Positions 1 through 9,175 of a stretch of 64,000 nucleotides of DNA are shown piece after piece. Made by a program: the position numbers and the translations under genes. Position 1 is the first letter of the stretch; the number at the start of each line of letters is the position of its first letter. The stretch spans positions 1 through 64,000 of the forward strand of contig JAHJSA010000055.1 of assembly GCA_018830645.1 (NCBI GenBank). The letters run 5' to 3'. The stretch is from Actinomycetota bacterium (GTDB lineage Bacteria > Actinomycetota > Thermoleophilia > RBG-16-64-13). The notes beneath the pieces were generated by a model. The model did no database searches. It saw only the letters and a list, made by a program, of their open reading frames with translations, and was not told where the DNA came from.

Positions 1-157
1 GCTCCCGGCGGTCGGCGACAGTCTTGATCCTGGCGCTCCCGGCCGGACGAAGCGGTCACGCGGCCACCGCGAACTCCAATGATGCCTTTCTGGGCTGGTG
101 GGACGGGGGTTTCGGAGGGGGACCGGTGGATTCGGGCTAAGTCTGATCGCCCGCTAG

Positions 158-176
158 CCTCAATCTTTCATCAAGC
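158..176 (+). repeat. Left terminal inverted repeat of the IS1380-type element
   Basis: Nineteen bases matching the reverse complement of 1803-1821 exactly. CTAG precedes it at 154-157. Confidence 0.92.
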
Positions 177-272
177 ACTCACCAGAGTGCCCGCCCACAC
201 ATGACAGTGACCTCCTGAGCAGGGATAATGCGGGTTGTAGAGGCCTGCAGTCCCAAACACAAGGAGGTCACC

Positions 273-1607
273 GTGAGGGTGAAGAATACTACCCCGCACG
301 CCTTCATGAAAGTCCGCGCCGATTGCGGCTCTTTGACCTCACGCGCGGGCACGGCCCTCCTGGTTGGTGTGGCCGATCGGATCGGACTCACCGGCGCTCT
401 CGTGGAGGCTCTCTCCGACCTACGCGGGCGCCGGGGGCGCCACCGACCGGGGGGAGTCGCGCGTGATCTGGCCGTGATGCTGGCCGACGGTGGCGATGCC
501 CTCTGCGACCTCGGCGCGCTGCGCGACCAAGAGGTGCTCTTCGGCCCCGTGGCCTCGGACGCCACCGCTTGGCGTCTTATCGCGGCCCTCGACGAGGAAC
601 GCCTGGCGAAGGTGCGCGAAGCTCGGGCAACCGCGCGTCGGCGTGTGTGGGAGCTCGCCGAGCCGCCAAAGCGGATGATACTGGACATCGACGCCACCCT
701 GGTGACCGCCCACTCCGAAAAAGAAGGGGCGGCGGGCACCTACAAGCGCGGCTTCGGGTTCCATCCGCTGCTCTGCTTCGAGGCCACGAGCGGTGAGGCG
801 CTCGCCGGCGTCCTGCGCCCCGGCAACGCCGGTTCGAACACCGCCTCAGACCACATCGAAGTCTTGACCCGCGCTCTTCTGCAGCTGCCTGCAGGCGCAG
901 TCAACCCCGGAACCCTCGTACGCGCGGACTCGGGCGGGGCGACGCACGCCCTCATAGACGCCGTGGTCGGGGCCGGCCTCTGCTTCTCGGTGGGTTTCGA
1001 CCTGACCGAGCCGGTGCGAAGGGCCATCCTTTCTGTGCCGGAGTCCGCCTGGGTCCCGGCCCTTGGCGCGGAAGGTGGGCCGCGCGACGGGGCTTGGGTC
1101 TCGGAGCTCACCTTGGATCTTGAGGCTGCAGGCTGGCCCCGAGGCACCCGCGCCCTCTGCCGCCGTGAGCGGCCCCACCCCGGAGCGCAACTCTCCTTCA
1201 GTGATGCGCAGGGCTACCGCTTCCAGGTCTTCATCACCAATCAGAGAGGCCGCCGTATCGCCCGTCTGGAACAGGTCCACCGCTCCCGGGCCGCAGTCGA
1301 GGATTCCATCCGTTGCGCCAAGGCCTCGGGGCTACGCAATCTGCCCTTCCGCGCCTTTGCCCATAACGCGGCCTGGCTGGAGCTCGTGCTCCTCGGCTAC
1401 GATCTGGTGGCCTGGACCAAGGCCCTGCTCCTCGACGGCGAGCTTGCACGTTGCGAGCCGAAACGCCTGCGCTACCGGCTCTTCCACGTCGCCGGGAGGA
1501 TCGTCTCCCACGCGAGGCGCATCACCTTACGTCTGCCGCGAAGCTGGCCCTGGGCGGACGCGCTCCTCCGGGCCTTCGCGCGCCTGCAGGCGCTGCCTGC
1601 CGGATAG
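273..1607 (+). CDS. IS1380-family DDE transposase
   Basis: Transposase of the surrounding element, 444 aa. I chose the GTG at 273 because AAGGAGG at 261-267 sits 5 bases upstream; an ATG at 228 in the same frame has no such site. Candidate DDE residues are the Asp in ILDIDATL, the Asp in VRADSGG and the Glu in AAVEDSIR near the C terminus, in the order and spacing expected of this RNase H-fold family. The length is normal for IS1380 transposases and there is no frameshift or internal stop. It would catalyse cut-and-paste movement using the 19-bp ends. Family recognition is from overall sequence resemblance, with high confidence that it is a transposase. Confidence 0.9.
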   Translation: MRVKNTTPHAFMKVRADCGSLTSRAGTALLVGVADRIGLTGALVEALSDLRGRRGRHRPGGVARDLAVMLADGGDALCDLGALRDQEVLFGPVASDATAWRLIAALDEERLAKVREARATARRRVWELAEPPKRMILDIDATLVTAHSEKEGAAGTYKRGFGFHPLLCFEATSGEALAGVLRPGNAGSNTASDHIEVLTRALLQLPAGAVNPGTLVRADSGGATHALIDAVVGAGLCFSVGFDLTEPVRRAILSVPESAWVPALGAEGGPRDGAWVSELTLDLEAAGWPRGTRALCRRERPHPGAQLSFSDAQGYRFQVFITNQRGRRIARLEQVHRSRAAVEDSIRCAKASGLRNLPFRAFAHNAAWLELVLLGYDLVAWTKALLLDGELARCEPKRLRYRLFHVAGRIVSHARRITLRLPRSWPWADALLRAFARLQALPAG

Positions 1608-1802
1608 TCTTTCGGGCACGGGGCCGCCACATAAACGAAAGGGCAGGAGGGGCGGGCGTCAGCCTACCTGCGGATCCGCCTGCAGCGGTCCGAACCCATC
1701 GTCCGATCCTCCCGAACAGTTCTGAGCGCCCCCGAGGCGGCGCCGGTGTGCGGACGGTGTCTGGGACCGGCCGTTTTGAGGGCCGGGACGTGGGTTTGCG
1801 GG

Positions 1803-1821
1803 GCTTGATGAAAGATTGAGG
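1803..1821 (-). repeat. Right terminal inverted repeat of the IS1380-type element
   Basis: Exact reverse complement of the left end. CTAG follows it at 1822-1825. Confidence 0.92.
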
Positions 1822-1919
1822 CTAGTTGTTCGATCGGGGCCCGCGGGTGCGTGCCACTAAGCCCTCCGGCGAGCACGGTCCTAGACGCGCACTGGCCCGT
1901 CGCGGGTCCAGAGGGTCAC

Positions 1920-2666
1920 TCAGCTGCGGCCGAACTCCTCAAAGAACACGATCAGCGCCTCCACTTCTGCCGGCTTGAGCCGCACCGTGTAGTGCACGGG
2001 GGGGATGATCATGTAGAGATAGGAACCGGGGTACGGGCCCACTGTCACACGAATCTCTCCACTCGCCGGTGCCCACTCGATGCGGAACTCCTCAAGGTCC
2101 AGCGCCGCTCGAAGCCGCTCGAGAGCCCCACTTCGTCGCAATCCGGCAGCCAATCGTTCGCCAAACGCAGCGCCGGGACCTTTCACCTCGAGTTGGGAGG
2201 AGGTGGCCACTACCCCAGTTACCTTGTGTTCCACGACGAAGGGCGCTACTTCACCAGACCGAGCAGCCGACAGGCCGCTCGTGGCGTCATCCGCCCAGAT
2301 CACGGCGGGCAAACCAACCCGGACGAGTCTAACGCGAAGGTGATAGACGCGGGCCAGGAGCCGTCGCCTGACGCGATAGCTGAGTTCGAGCCGGATGGGA
2401 GGGTCGGTCGCGGGGGCGGCCAGCAACACGAGCGTACCGGCGGGCCCGTCGATACGTCGAAACCCCTGGACCTCGAACATGGCGGCGTGCTGCTCCAGTG
2501 CCCTGTGAGCTCGACGGCTCACACGGTCCCCAGGAGCCCTGGGAGGCGCGACTGCGTCCGGCGGGTCGATGGGCTCTGCGAGACCAGACAAGTTCGAGCC
2601 CGGCGTGAGGCCGGGCTCTGGGGTCTGCCGCCCGCGGAACGGCCACGGTTTGGAACGTAGGGTCAC
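1920..2666 (-). CDS. Conserved-looking hypothetical protein, 248 aa
   Basis: I do not recognise a family. The GTG at 2666 is chosen because it begins 10 bases after the stop of the upstream alcohol dehydrogenase gene; an in-frame upstream extension runs into that gene and has random composition. The first 65 residues are Pro/Arg-rich. The rest (from about MFEVQGFRRIDGPAG) looks like a folded alpha/beta protein with no membrane segment, no Cys motif and no signal peptide. It ends with a hydrophobic, acidic helix (ALIVFFEEFGRS). It is the last gene of a permease and alcohol dehydrogenase operon, so a role with those genes is inferred only from position. Its stop lies about 100 bases from the IS end, so the insertion did not break it. 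Confidence 0.6.
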   Translation of the reverse strand: MTLRSKPWPFRGRQTPEPGLTPGSNLSGLAEPIDPPDAVAPPRAPGDRVSRRAHRALEQHAAMFEVQGFRRIDGPAGTLVLLAAPATDPPIRLELSYRVRRRLLARVYHLRVRLVRVGLPAVIWADDATSGLSAARSGEVAPFVVEHKVTGVVATSSQLEVKGPGAAFGERLAAGLRRSGALERLRAALDLEEFRIEWAPASGEIRVTVGPYPGSYLYMIIPPVHYTVRLKPAEVEALIVFFEEFGRS

Positions 2667-2676
2667 GCCCGGAAGC

Positions 2677-3834
2677 CTACCCTCTTTTGTGAGCGACGCG
2701 GTAGAGCTCACGGAAATCGCACTCCGCCGCTGCCCGAGGATTGCTCCCCACCGACACGTTGACCGCGGCAGCCGCGGCCAGACGGTCGAAGTCCTTTGGG
2801 TCCACCCCCACTTCGGCCGCACTCGGGATCCGAAGGTCGTCGGCCAACTCGCGCACCGCCGCCGCCGCCCGTTTCGCGGCCTGCGCGGTGCCCAAACCAC
2901 TCACATCTTCGCCCAGCGCAGCTGCCAGCCGGGCGAACTTCTGCGGAACGGCCACAGAATTGTACTCCATCACCACCGGCAGGTAGATGGCGTTGGCGAC
3001 ACCGTGGGGAGTGTCGTAGAGGCCGCCGATGGCTTCGGCCATGCAGTGCACGCCCCCGATGTCGGAGTTGCCGAAGGCCACGCCGGCCAGGAGGCTGGCC
3101 AGCATCATGTCGTAGCGTGCGTCCACGTCCGCGCCGTTCGCGTACGCCCGTCGCAGACTACCGGCTATCAATTCGACTGCGGTAAGCGCCAAGCTGTCCG
3201 TGAGCGGCTCGGAGAGTGTGGCCGTGTACCCCTCGATAGCATGCGTGAGGGCGTCCATGCCGGTGGAAGCGGTGAGAGCGGCGGGCAGGCCGAGAGTCAG
3301 CTCTGGGTCCACGAGCGCGACGCGAGGGGCGATGAGGGGGCTGCCTACGCTCATCTTGAACGAACGGGCCGTGTCGGTGATGACAGACCAGAAAGTAACC
3401 TCGCTGCCGGTTCCGGCCGTTGTCGGCACTGCGATGAGCGGGGTGATGGGCTTCGAGACCGCGTCGAGACCCTCATAGTCGGCGATGGAGCCGCCGTTGG
3501 CCTGGATCACGCCGATGCCCTTGGCCGTGTCCATGGGGCTCCCACCACCCACCGCAACCAAAAGGTCGGCGCCTTCCGCCGCAGCCAGCTCCGCCCCCGC
3601 GGCCACCGAAGTGTCGCGGGGGTTAGGGGCCACGTCGTCGAAGATCACCGCGGAAAGGCCGGCGGCCTCCAGGTCGGCCACCACCGGATCCACCAGACCC
3701 GCCGCACGAAGGCCGGCGTCTGTCACCACAAGGACCCGAGTGCCTCCTAAGGCGACCGCTTCCGTGCCCACGTTGCGCGAAACACCGTTGCCGAACTCGA
3801 TCCTGGTTGGCAGCTGGAAGCTGAAGGTCTTCAA
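2677..3834 (-). CDS. Iron-containing alcohol dehydrogenase
   Basis: Group III Fe-dependent alcohol dehydrogenase, 385 aa, interconverting an alcohol and an aldehyde or ketone with NAD(P)H in the cytoplasm. The start TTG at 3834 gives the usual beginning (LKTFSFQLPTRIEFGNG) and has GAGG 6 bases upstream; an ATG at 3867 is less likely because it overlaps the permease gene. The cofactor motif GGGSPMDTAKG is present. Metal ligands are expected from the Asp and His of TGMDALTHAIEGY and the two His of GGVHCMAEAIGGLYDTPHGVANA, all present. The gene overlaps the end of the permease gene to within a base or two, which indicates co-transcription and translational coupling. The substrate (butanol, ethanol, propanediol or other) cannot be told from sequence. 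Confidence 0.9.
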   Translation of the reverse strand: MKTFSFQLPTRIEFGNGVSRNVGTEAVALGGTRVLVVTDAGLRAAGLVDPVVADLEAAGLSAVIFDDVAPNPRDTSVAAGAELAAAEGADLLVAVGGGSPMDTAKGIGVIQANGGSIADYEGLDAVSKPITPLIAVPTTAGTGSEVTFWSVITDTARSFKMSVGSPLIAPRVALVDPELTLGLPAALTASTGMDALTHAIEGYTATLSEPLTDSLALTAVELIAGSLRRAYANGADVDARYDMMLASLLAGVAFGNSDIGGVHCMAEAIGGLYDTPHGVANAIYLPVVMEYNSVAVPQKFARLAAALGEDVSGLGTAQAAKRAAAAVRELADDLRIPSAAEVGVDPKDFDRLAAAAAVNVSVGSNPRAAAECDFRELYRVAHKRG

Positions 3835-3835
3835 A

Positions 3836-5251
3836 CTACACCTCAGAATCCCGCGACGCACCGCCATCGCTGATGACGTCTTCGGAACGTTGCCTGATCA
3901 TCTCGAGTTCCGCCTCGAGAGGCACCGGGGTGAAGAGCGGCATTCCCTTCGCCTTGAGCCAGATGATCCCGTACGCGAGCACTACCGCCGATACGCCAAG
4001 TGCACCCAGCCAGATCTTGTACTTCATGGCCGGATCTGGGTGGATGGTGGCGATCATGTACACCGCGGCGGCGATACCGATGATCTGCGGCACCGGGTAG
4101 CCCGGGGTCTTGAAGCTACGAGGCACGTTCGGGTATCTGCGGCGCAACACGATGACGTCCACCTGAGCCATGATGTAGGTGAGCAGCCAGGTGATACACG
4201 CCACCAGGATGAGCGTCATGATCAAGTCGATGCTGATCGACAGAGTCACCGGCACAGCCAAGCACACCAGTACCGCGAAGATACCCACCCACGGGGTACG
4301 GAAGCGCGGATGAAGGTAGGAGAAGGCCTTGGGCAACATGCCCTCGCGAGAAAGCCCATAGAGCATGCGCGGGACCGCGGCCAGGTGTGAGTCGATGGAA
4401 CTGGCCGAGGCGAAGACGGTGGCGATGGTGATCCATATCAGGCCGGTTCGGCCGGCGATGCCCTCAGCGCCCAGAAGGTGTGGGATGGCCGAGACCGCAA
4501 GCTCCTCGTGATCTACATAGAGGAGTGTGGCAGCGCCGTACAGCATGTCGGCGATGAAGATGGCGATAAGGCCCGTCACCATTGCCTTGGGAATGGTGCG
4601 CTGCGGGTTCTTGATCTCCTCGCTCATCGGGCACACGTACTCGATCCCGATGTAGAGCCAGATGCCGATGGCCAGGAGAGAGCTCAGGTTGCCCCAGCCG
4701 TTGGGGTTGAAGGCTACGTCGGTAAGGCGCGTTCCGCCGCCGATGTCGAGCAGGCCCACCACACCGAAGATGGTCAACGTCGCCATCATCACCACCGTGA
4801 TGATCAGCTGCACGCGTCCGAAGAATTTCACGCCGAGCAGGTTCACGATGCAGAAGAGGGCAAGAAGGGCGAACGCGAACGGTTTGACCGGTACGCCCCA
4901 CAAGTCGTTGAGACTGAGGCCGGCCACCACAGACTCCATGGCTCCCGCGGCGGCTACCAGGACGATGTATCCGCCGAGCACGCCGAAGATCGCGGCAAGA
5001 CGACCCAATGCGGGCGCCGTGTAGTCGCCGATCATGCCGGCGCCGGGCATCATGTTGGCCAGTTCAGCGTACGAGAATGCGATAAGAATGCTCACGATAA
5101 GGGCGATGAAGGCCGGGATCATGAAAGCCATGCCGCCGAGACCGAACCCATTGCCCAAGGAGACCATTGTCGTGCCGGCGACTACCAGCCCGACCGCAGT
5201 CGCGAACGATTCCCAGAAGCCCAGGGCCCTGTGCAGCTTGATTTCCGACAC
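3836..5251 (-). CDS. APC-superfamily amino acid permease
   Basis: Inner-membrane permease, 471 aa, with about 12 hydrophobic helices in the amino acid/polyamine/organocation fold. TM1 carries the broken-helix region (TAVGLVVAGTTMVSLGNGFGLGG), TM2 has AYAEL-like SYAELANMMPGAG, and TM6 carries the GIEYVCPMSEEIKNP stretch typical of the family, followed by the PRTIPKAM-type loop. The start is GTG at 5251 with GGGAGG 7 bases upstream. It is the first gene of an operon with the Fe-alcohol dehydrogenase and a hypothetical gene. A TTGACT-17-TAGAAT promoter lies 135-165 bases upstream with a TetR-type operator just downstream of the -10. It probably imports an amino acid or amine; the substrate is not predictable. 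Confidence 0.88.
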   Translation of the reverse strand: MSEIKLHRALGFWESFATAVGLVVAGTTMVSLGNGFGLGGMAFMIPAFIALIVSILIAFSYAELANMMPGAGMIGDYTAPALGRLAAIFGVLGGYIVLVAAAGAMESVVAGLSLNDLWGVPVKPFAFALLALFCIVNLLGVKFFGRVQLIITVVMMATLTIFGVVGLLDIGGGTRLTDVAFNPNGWGNLSSLLAIGIWLYIGIEYVCPMSEEIKNPQRTIPKAMVTGLIAIFIADMLYGAATLLYVDHEELAVSAIPHLLGAEGIAGRTGLIWITIATVFASASSIDSHLAAVPRMLYGLSREGMLPKAFSYLHPRFRTPWVGIFAVLVCLAVPVTLSISIDLIMTLILVACITWLLTYIMAQVDVIVLRRRYPNVPRSFKTPGYPVPQIIGIAAAVYMIATIHPDPAMKYKIWLGALGVSAVVLAYGIIWLKAKGMPLFTPVPLEAELEMIRQRSEDVISDGGASRDSEV

Positions 5252-5366
5252 GAGCGAACCTCCCCCTTACGCGGATAGTGGCACAAACAGACCGGCCGGA
5301 CGACAGACCCCAACAGCGGGACCCGAGCTTGAGGGCGGTCCGCCATTCAGACGGCGAACGCCCACC

Positions 5367-5378
5367 GACCGGTTGGTC
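5367..5378 (-). promoter_or_regulatory. TetR-type operator at the permease promoter
   Basis: Reading leftward, GACCAACCGGTC (GACC-N4-GGTC) starts 7 bases after the -10 hexamer, so it covers the likely transcription start. A near-identical site in the opposite orientation lies at 5474-5485 (14-base blocks match 13 of 14). The tetR gene is immediately next to it. Position and symmetry support repression; binding is inferred. Confidence 0.7.
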
Positions 5379-5385
5379 AGCGGTC

Positions 5386-5414
5386 ATTCTAGGAGTCACT
5401 TTGACGGAAGTCAA
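5386..5414 (-). promoter_or_regulatory. Sigma-70-type promoter of the permease/alcohol dehydrogenase operon
   Basis: On the minus strand, TTGACT (5414-5409) is followed after exactly 17 bases by TAGAAT (5391-5386). Both hexamers are near consensus, in an otherwise GC-rich window. Transcription would run into the permease gene with a leader of about 130 bases. Confidence 0.72.
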
Positions 5415-5473
5415 GTTGGAATCGGCTTTATTCCGGTTATCCGCCCCTAAGAACCTCTGATTCCAGGAGCATT

Positions 5474-5485
5474 GACCCACCGGTC
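5474..5485 (+). promoter_or_regulatory. Second, upstream TetR-type operator
   Basis: GACCCACCGGTC, again GACC-N4-GGTC, lies about 60 bases upstream of the -35 box. Its centre is 107 bases from the downstream operator, close to ten helical turns, so the two could be bridged by a looped repressor. It also lies just past the 3' end of the tetR gene. Confidence 0.6.
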
Positions 5486-5523
5486 GGACGAATCACACGA
5501 AGCAACGCAACGGCTCGGGACGA

Positions 5524-6177
5524 CTACTCGAGATCTGAGAAGCGATCTACTCGAGCTCGACCGGCCATCACGTCGTAGAGAAGGGACTCGAGGAGCGCAT
5601 ATGGGTGCTCGGCCGCGAACCCATCCGGGTTCAAGAGCCTCTGAAGAGCCAACCCATCAGAGATCGCCACCACGAGTTGTGCGAAGGCCTGGATGACCCC
5701 AGGGTCACGGGTCACGTCTTCGAAACCGACGCACGAAATGGTCCATTGGAAGTACCACCGATACAGATCGGCCACACGGGCGCGAAGAATAGGATCGCGC
5801 ACGATGTACGGGAGAAGTTCAAAGTAGTTCTGAAATGAGTGCGCATCGTTGACCATTCCGAGGATTCCCCGGATGTACGCACGGAGCTTCTGCTCGCCGC
5901 TCAGGGAACGGGTCTCCCGTACCAGGTCGAGGCACTCGTCGTGGATCAACGCATCCACGATGGCGACGATGAGGCCATCCTTGCTGCCGAAGTGATAGTG
6001 CACGGCAGCCTTGTTCATGCCGGCACGGTGAGCAATGGCCTGGAGAGAGAGGGCAGCGAAACCCTCCTGGGCCAGGATCTGGCGGGCAGCCTCCAGGATG
6101 ACTCTGGCGCTGGGGTGGAGCGAGGAGAGGGGGTCGTCTACGGGGAAAGGTAGACCGTCAGAGAATGCCTTGACCAT
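5524..6177 (-). CDS. TetR-family transcriptional regulator
   Basis: Regulator of 217 aa. The ATG at 6177 is preferred because AGGGAG sits 7 bases upstream; a TTG at 6300 in frame adds 41 acidic, Gly/Pro-rich residues and has its purine run directly against the start codon. The N-terminal DNA-binding domain (about residues 22-70) has the classic helix-turn-helix (LSLQAIAHRAGMNKAAVHYHFGSKDGL). The remainder is a helical ligand-binding and dimerisation domain of the size usual for TetR proteins. It lies upstream of, and on the same strand as, the permease operon, with two GACC-N4-GGTC palindromes between them, so it most likely represses that operon in response to a small molecule. The ligand is unknown. 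Confidence 0.88.
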   Translation of the reverse strand: MVKAFSDGLPFPVDDPLSSLHPSARVILEAARQILAQEGFAALSLQAIAHRAGMNKAAVHYHFGSKDGLIVAIVDALIHDECLDLVRETRSLSGEQKLRAYIRGILGMVNDAHSFQNYFELLPYIVRDPILRARVADLYRWYFQWTISCVGFEDVTRDPGVIQAFAQLVVAISDGLALQRLLNPDGFAAEHPYALLESLLYDVMAGRARVDRFSDLE

Positions 6178-6417
6178 CGCCGTACTCCCTGGCGGCACCC
6201 CTTCGGGGGCTTCGTCAGGAGGACCTTCCAGGCCTTCTCCAGGGTCGTCTTCGCGTATGTCGCTCGTGCCGCTCACGAGCCGCAGGATATCATCGTTCAA
6301 TCCTCAGGCGCCTGATGCGCATCCGACTCCCACCGGCGCTCTCGTCGCAAGCATGGAGCGTAGTAGCAACGACCTGTTCGAGCGCACAGGTAAGACTTCG
6401 CTTCTCCGGGTTCGCAG

Positions 6418-6445
6418 TTGACAGATATGAGTCTCATCGTATAAG
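6418..6445 (+). promoter_or_regulatory. clpB promoter with an internal palindrome
   Basis: TTGACA at 6418-6423 and TATAAG at 6440-6445 are separated by 16 bases, about 95 bases before clpB. The spacer contains ATGAG-T-CTCAT (6427-6437), a perfect 11-base palindrome that could be an operator. I found neither a CIRCE element nor an HspR HAIR sequence. Between this promoter and the tetR start at 6177 I see nothing else convincing. Confidence 0.65.
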
Positions 6446-6540
6446 ATTTTATGCGCGCCGAGAATGCATCCGGACGCGCGCCCTCACTAGCCTGACGCGC
6501 GCGTCCTCGCATACACACCCGCTCCCGCGCGGAGGAGATC

Positions 6541-9138
6541 ATGCAGCTCGACAAGTTCACCCTGAAGGCCCAGGAGGCCCTGGCGGCCGCTCAAGAGCTG
6601 GCCCGCTCCCGCGGCCACGCCGCCGTGGAGACCGAGCACCTGCTCGCCGCCCTGCTGGCGCAGGACGGCGGCCTCACCGTTCCCATCATGGAACGGGTGG
6701 GGGTGAACCCCCACGCCCTCCGCGCCGACCTCGACGCCAAACTCTCGCGCCTCAGCACCATCACCGGTGACGCCACCGTGAGCTTCTCCAGCCGGCTGCG
6801 CGACGTGCTCGCCGCGGCTCAGTCCGAGGCCGAGCGCATGAAAGACACCTACACCTCCACGGAGCACGTGCTCATGGCGCTCGCCGCCAAGGGTGGCTCG
6901 GTGGCCGACATGCTCAAGAGCCACGGTCTCACCCGCGACACCGTGCTCGCTGTGCTCAAAGATCTGCGCGGCTCCCAGCGCGCCGAAGACCCCCAGGCCG
7001 AGGAGAAGTACCAAGCTCTCAAGCGCTTCGGCCGCGACCTCACCGAACTAGCCGGTCGGGGCAAGCTCGACCCGGTCATCGGCCGTGACGACGAGATCCG
7101 CCGCATCATCCAGGTGCTCTCACGGCGCACCAAGAACAACCCGGTGCTGATCGGTGAGCCGGGTGTAGGCAAGACCGCCATCGTGGAAGGGCTGGCGCAG
7201 CGCATCGTCTCCGGCGACGTGCCCGAGGGCCTCAAGGACAAGAAGGTGGTGGCCCTCGACATCAGCGCCCTGGTGGCCGGCGCCAAATTCCGGGGGGAGT
7301 TCGAGGAGCGCCTCAAGGCAGTGCTCAAGGAGATCGCCGACTCCGAGGGCCAGATCATCACCTTCATCGACGAGATGCACACTCTGGTGGGCGCCGGCGC
7401 GGCCGAGGGCTCCATGGACGCCTCCAACATGCTGAAACCCATGCTGGCCCGCGGCGAGCTGCGCGTGGTGGGCGCCACCACCCTCGACGAGTACCGCAAG
7501 TACGTCGAGAAAGACGCCGCCCTGGAGCGCCGCTTCCAACCCGTCTTCGTGGGTGAGCCCACGGTGGAAGACACCATCGCGATCCTGCGCGGCCTCAAGG
7601 AGCGGTACGAGGTGCACCACGGGGTGCGTATCCAGGACTCGGCTCTCGTGGCCGCGGCCCTCCTCTCCCACCGCTACATCGCCGACCGCTTCCTGCCCGA
7701 CAAGGCCATCGACCTGGTGGACGAAGCCGGCAGCCGTCTTCGCATCGAGATCGACTCGATGCCGGTGGAGATCGACGTGGTCGAGCGCCGCACCCAGCAG
7801 CTCGAGATCGAGCGTCAAGCGTTGAAGAAGGAGACCGATCCGGCCTCCATCGAGCGGCGGAATGCCATCGAGTCTGAGTTGGCGGAACTGCGCGAAACTT
7901 CGGCGGGCATGAAGGCCCACTGGCAGGCGGAGAAGGAGTCCATCGCCGAGATCCGCGCGCTGAAGGAGCAGATCGAGGAGGCCAAGGCCCAGGCCGAGCG
8001 CGCCGAGCGCGACACCGACCTCGGCAAGGCCGCCGAACTCCGCTACGGCACCATCCCCGGGCTTGAGAAGCAGCTCGTCAAGCAGAACACCCGCCTCGAA
8101 GACCTCCAGCGCGAGCAGAAGATGCTGAAAGAAGAGGTCGACGACGAGGACATCGCCGAGGTCATCAGCAAGTGGACCGGCATCCCGGTGAGCCGCCTCC
8201 TCGAAGGCGAGGTGGAGAAGCTCATCCACATGGAGGAACGCCTCCACCGCCGCGTCGTGGGCCAGGACGACGCCCTGGAAGTGGTCGCGAACGCCCTACG
8301 CCGCGCCCGCGCGGGGCTCGGAGACCCCGACCGCCCCATCGGCAGCTTCATCTTCCTCGGGCCCACGGGCGTGGGGAAGACGGAACTCGCCCGTGCCCTG
8401 GCCGAGTTCATGTTCGACGACGAGAAGGCCATGGTCAGGATCGACATGAGCGAGTTCATGGAGAAGCACTCGGTGGCGCGCCTCATCGGCGCCCCTCCCG
8501 GCTACGTGGGCTACGAAGAGGGTGGCTACCTGACCGAAGCCGTCCGCCGCCGCCCCTACTCAGTGCTCCTCCTCGACGAGATCGAGAAGGCCCACCCCGA
8601 CGTCTTCAACATCCTGCTGCAGATCCTGGACGAAGGCCGCCTCACCGACGGCCACGGGCGCACGGTGAGCTTCAAGAACGCCGTGGTGATCATGACCTCG
8701 AACATCGGCAGCCAGTGGATCCTCGACCCCGACCTCACCGAGGTGGAGATGAACCACCGGGTGATGGAGGCCATGCGGGCCACCTTCAAGCCCGAGTTCC
8801 TGAACCGGGTGGATGACACCGTGATCTTCCACCGGCTCTCGCGCGACCACATCCGCACGATCGTGGAGATCCAGCTCGGGGAACTGCGGGCCCGCCTCGC
8901 CGAGCGCGACATCGCTCTGGAACTCTCAGAGGAAGCCCTCGACTACCTGGCCGCCCAGGGCTACGACCCGGCGTACGGGGCACGGCCCTTGAAGCGCCTC
9001 ATCCAGAAGCAGCTGCAGGACAAGATCGCTCTCGCGCTTCTCCGGGGCGACATCTGCGACGGCGACACCGTGCGGGTGGAAGCGGAGGGGCTGGGGCTGG
9101 TAGTGGGGAAGGCCGAAAAGGGATCACGAGCGGTATAA
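6541..9138 (+). CDS. clpB: ATP-dependent disaggregase ClpB
   Basis: Hsp100 chaperone, 865 aa, the normal length. It extracts polypeptides from aggregates with DnaK. Domain order: Clp N domain with two repeats (about 1-145), first AAA+ module with Walker A GEPGVGKT and Walker B TFIDEMH, a long coiled-coil middle domain (about 400-525, rich in Glu/Lys/Gln), second AAA+ module with GPTGVGKT and [14 protein letters not shown], and the C-terminal D2-small domain. The middle domain separates it from ClpA and ClpC. The start ATG follows GGAGGAG. It is transcribed alone from the promoter at 6418-6445. Its stop codon overlaps a TATAAT that may serve the downstream hicBA pair. Confidence 0.96.
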   Translation: MQLDKFTLKAQEALAAAQELARSRGHAAVETEHLLAALLAQDGGLTVPIMERVGVNPHALRADLDAKLSRLSTITGDATVSFSSRLRDVLAAAQSEAERMKDTYTSTEHVLMALAAKGGSVADMLKSHGLTRDTVLAVLKDLRGSQRAEDPQAEEKYQALKRFGRDLTELAGRGKLDPVIGRDDEIRRIIQVLSRRTKNNPVLIGEPGVGKTAIVEGLAQRIVSGDVPEGLKDKKVVALDISALVAGAKFRGEFEERLKAVLKEIADSEGQIITFIDEMHTLVGAGAAEGSMDASNMLKPMLARGELRVVGATTLDEYRKYVEKDAALERRFQPVFVGEPTVEDTIAILRGLKERYEVHHGVRIQDSALVAAALLSHRYIADRFLPDKAIDLVDEAGSRLRIEIDSMPVEIDVVERRTQQLEIERQALKKETDPASIERRNAIESELAELRETSAGMKAHWQAEKESIAEIRALKEQIEEAKAQAERAERDTDLGKAAELRYGTIPGLEKQLVKQNTRLEDLQREQKMLKEEVDDEDIAEVISKWTGIPVSRLLEGEVEKLIHMEERLHRRVVGQDDALEVVANALRRARAGLGDPDRPIGSFIFLGPTGVGKTELARALAEFMFDDEKAMVRIDMSEFMEKHSVARLIGAPPGYVGYEEGGYLTEAVRRRPYSVLLLDEIEKAHPDVFNILLQILDEGRLTDGHGRTVSFKNAVVIMTSNIGSQWILDPDLTEVEMNHRVMEAMRATFKPEFLNRVDDTVIFHRLSRDHIRTIVEIQLGELRARLAERDIALELSEEALDYLAAQGYDPAYGARPLKRLIQKQLQDKIALALLRGDICDGDTVRVEAEGLGLVVGKAEKGSRAV

Positions 9139-9139
9139 T
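9134..9139 (+). promoter_or_regulatory. Possible -10 element for hicBA
   Basis: A perfect TATAAT overlaps the clpB stop codon, 36 bases before the hicB start. There is no recognisable -35 at the right distance, so this is a weak call. Confidence 0.35.
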
Positions 9140-9175
9140 CGATTCGTCCACTTGGCCACAGCCGGAGGATCCAGC

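Larger units (their letters stand above)
158..1821 (+). mobile_element. Complete IS1380-family insertion sequence
   Basis: A 1664-bp element with perfect 19-bp terminal inverted repeats: CCTCAATCTTTCATCAAGC at 158-176, and its reverse complement at 1803-1821. CTAG lies directly outside both ends (154-157 and 1822-1825) and reads as a 4-bp target duplication, which fits the IS1380 family. Because CTAG is palindromic it makes the inverted repeat look 23 bp long. The element holds one transposase gene with no visible damage, so it looks like a recent, possibly active insertion. Family assignment rests on my recognition of the transposase; the ends and the duplication are seen directly. Confidence 0.9.

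Noticed and set aside
1-157. Possible gene fragment left of the insertion sequence
   Set aside because: No frame gives a recognisable protein in the 157 bases available.
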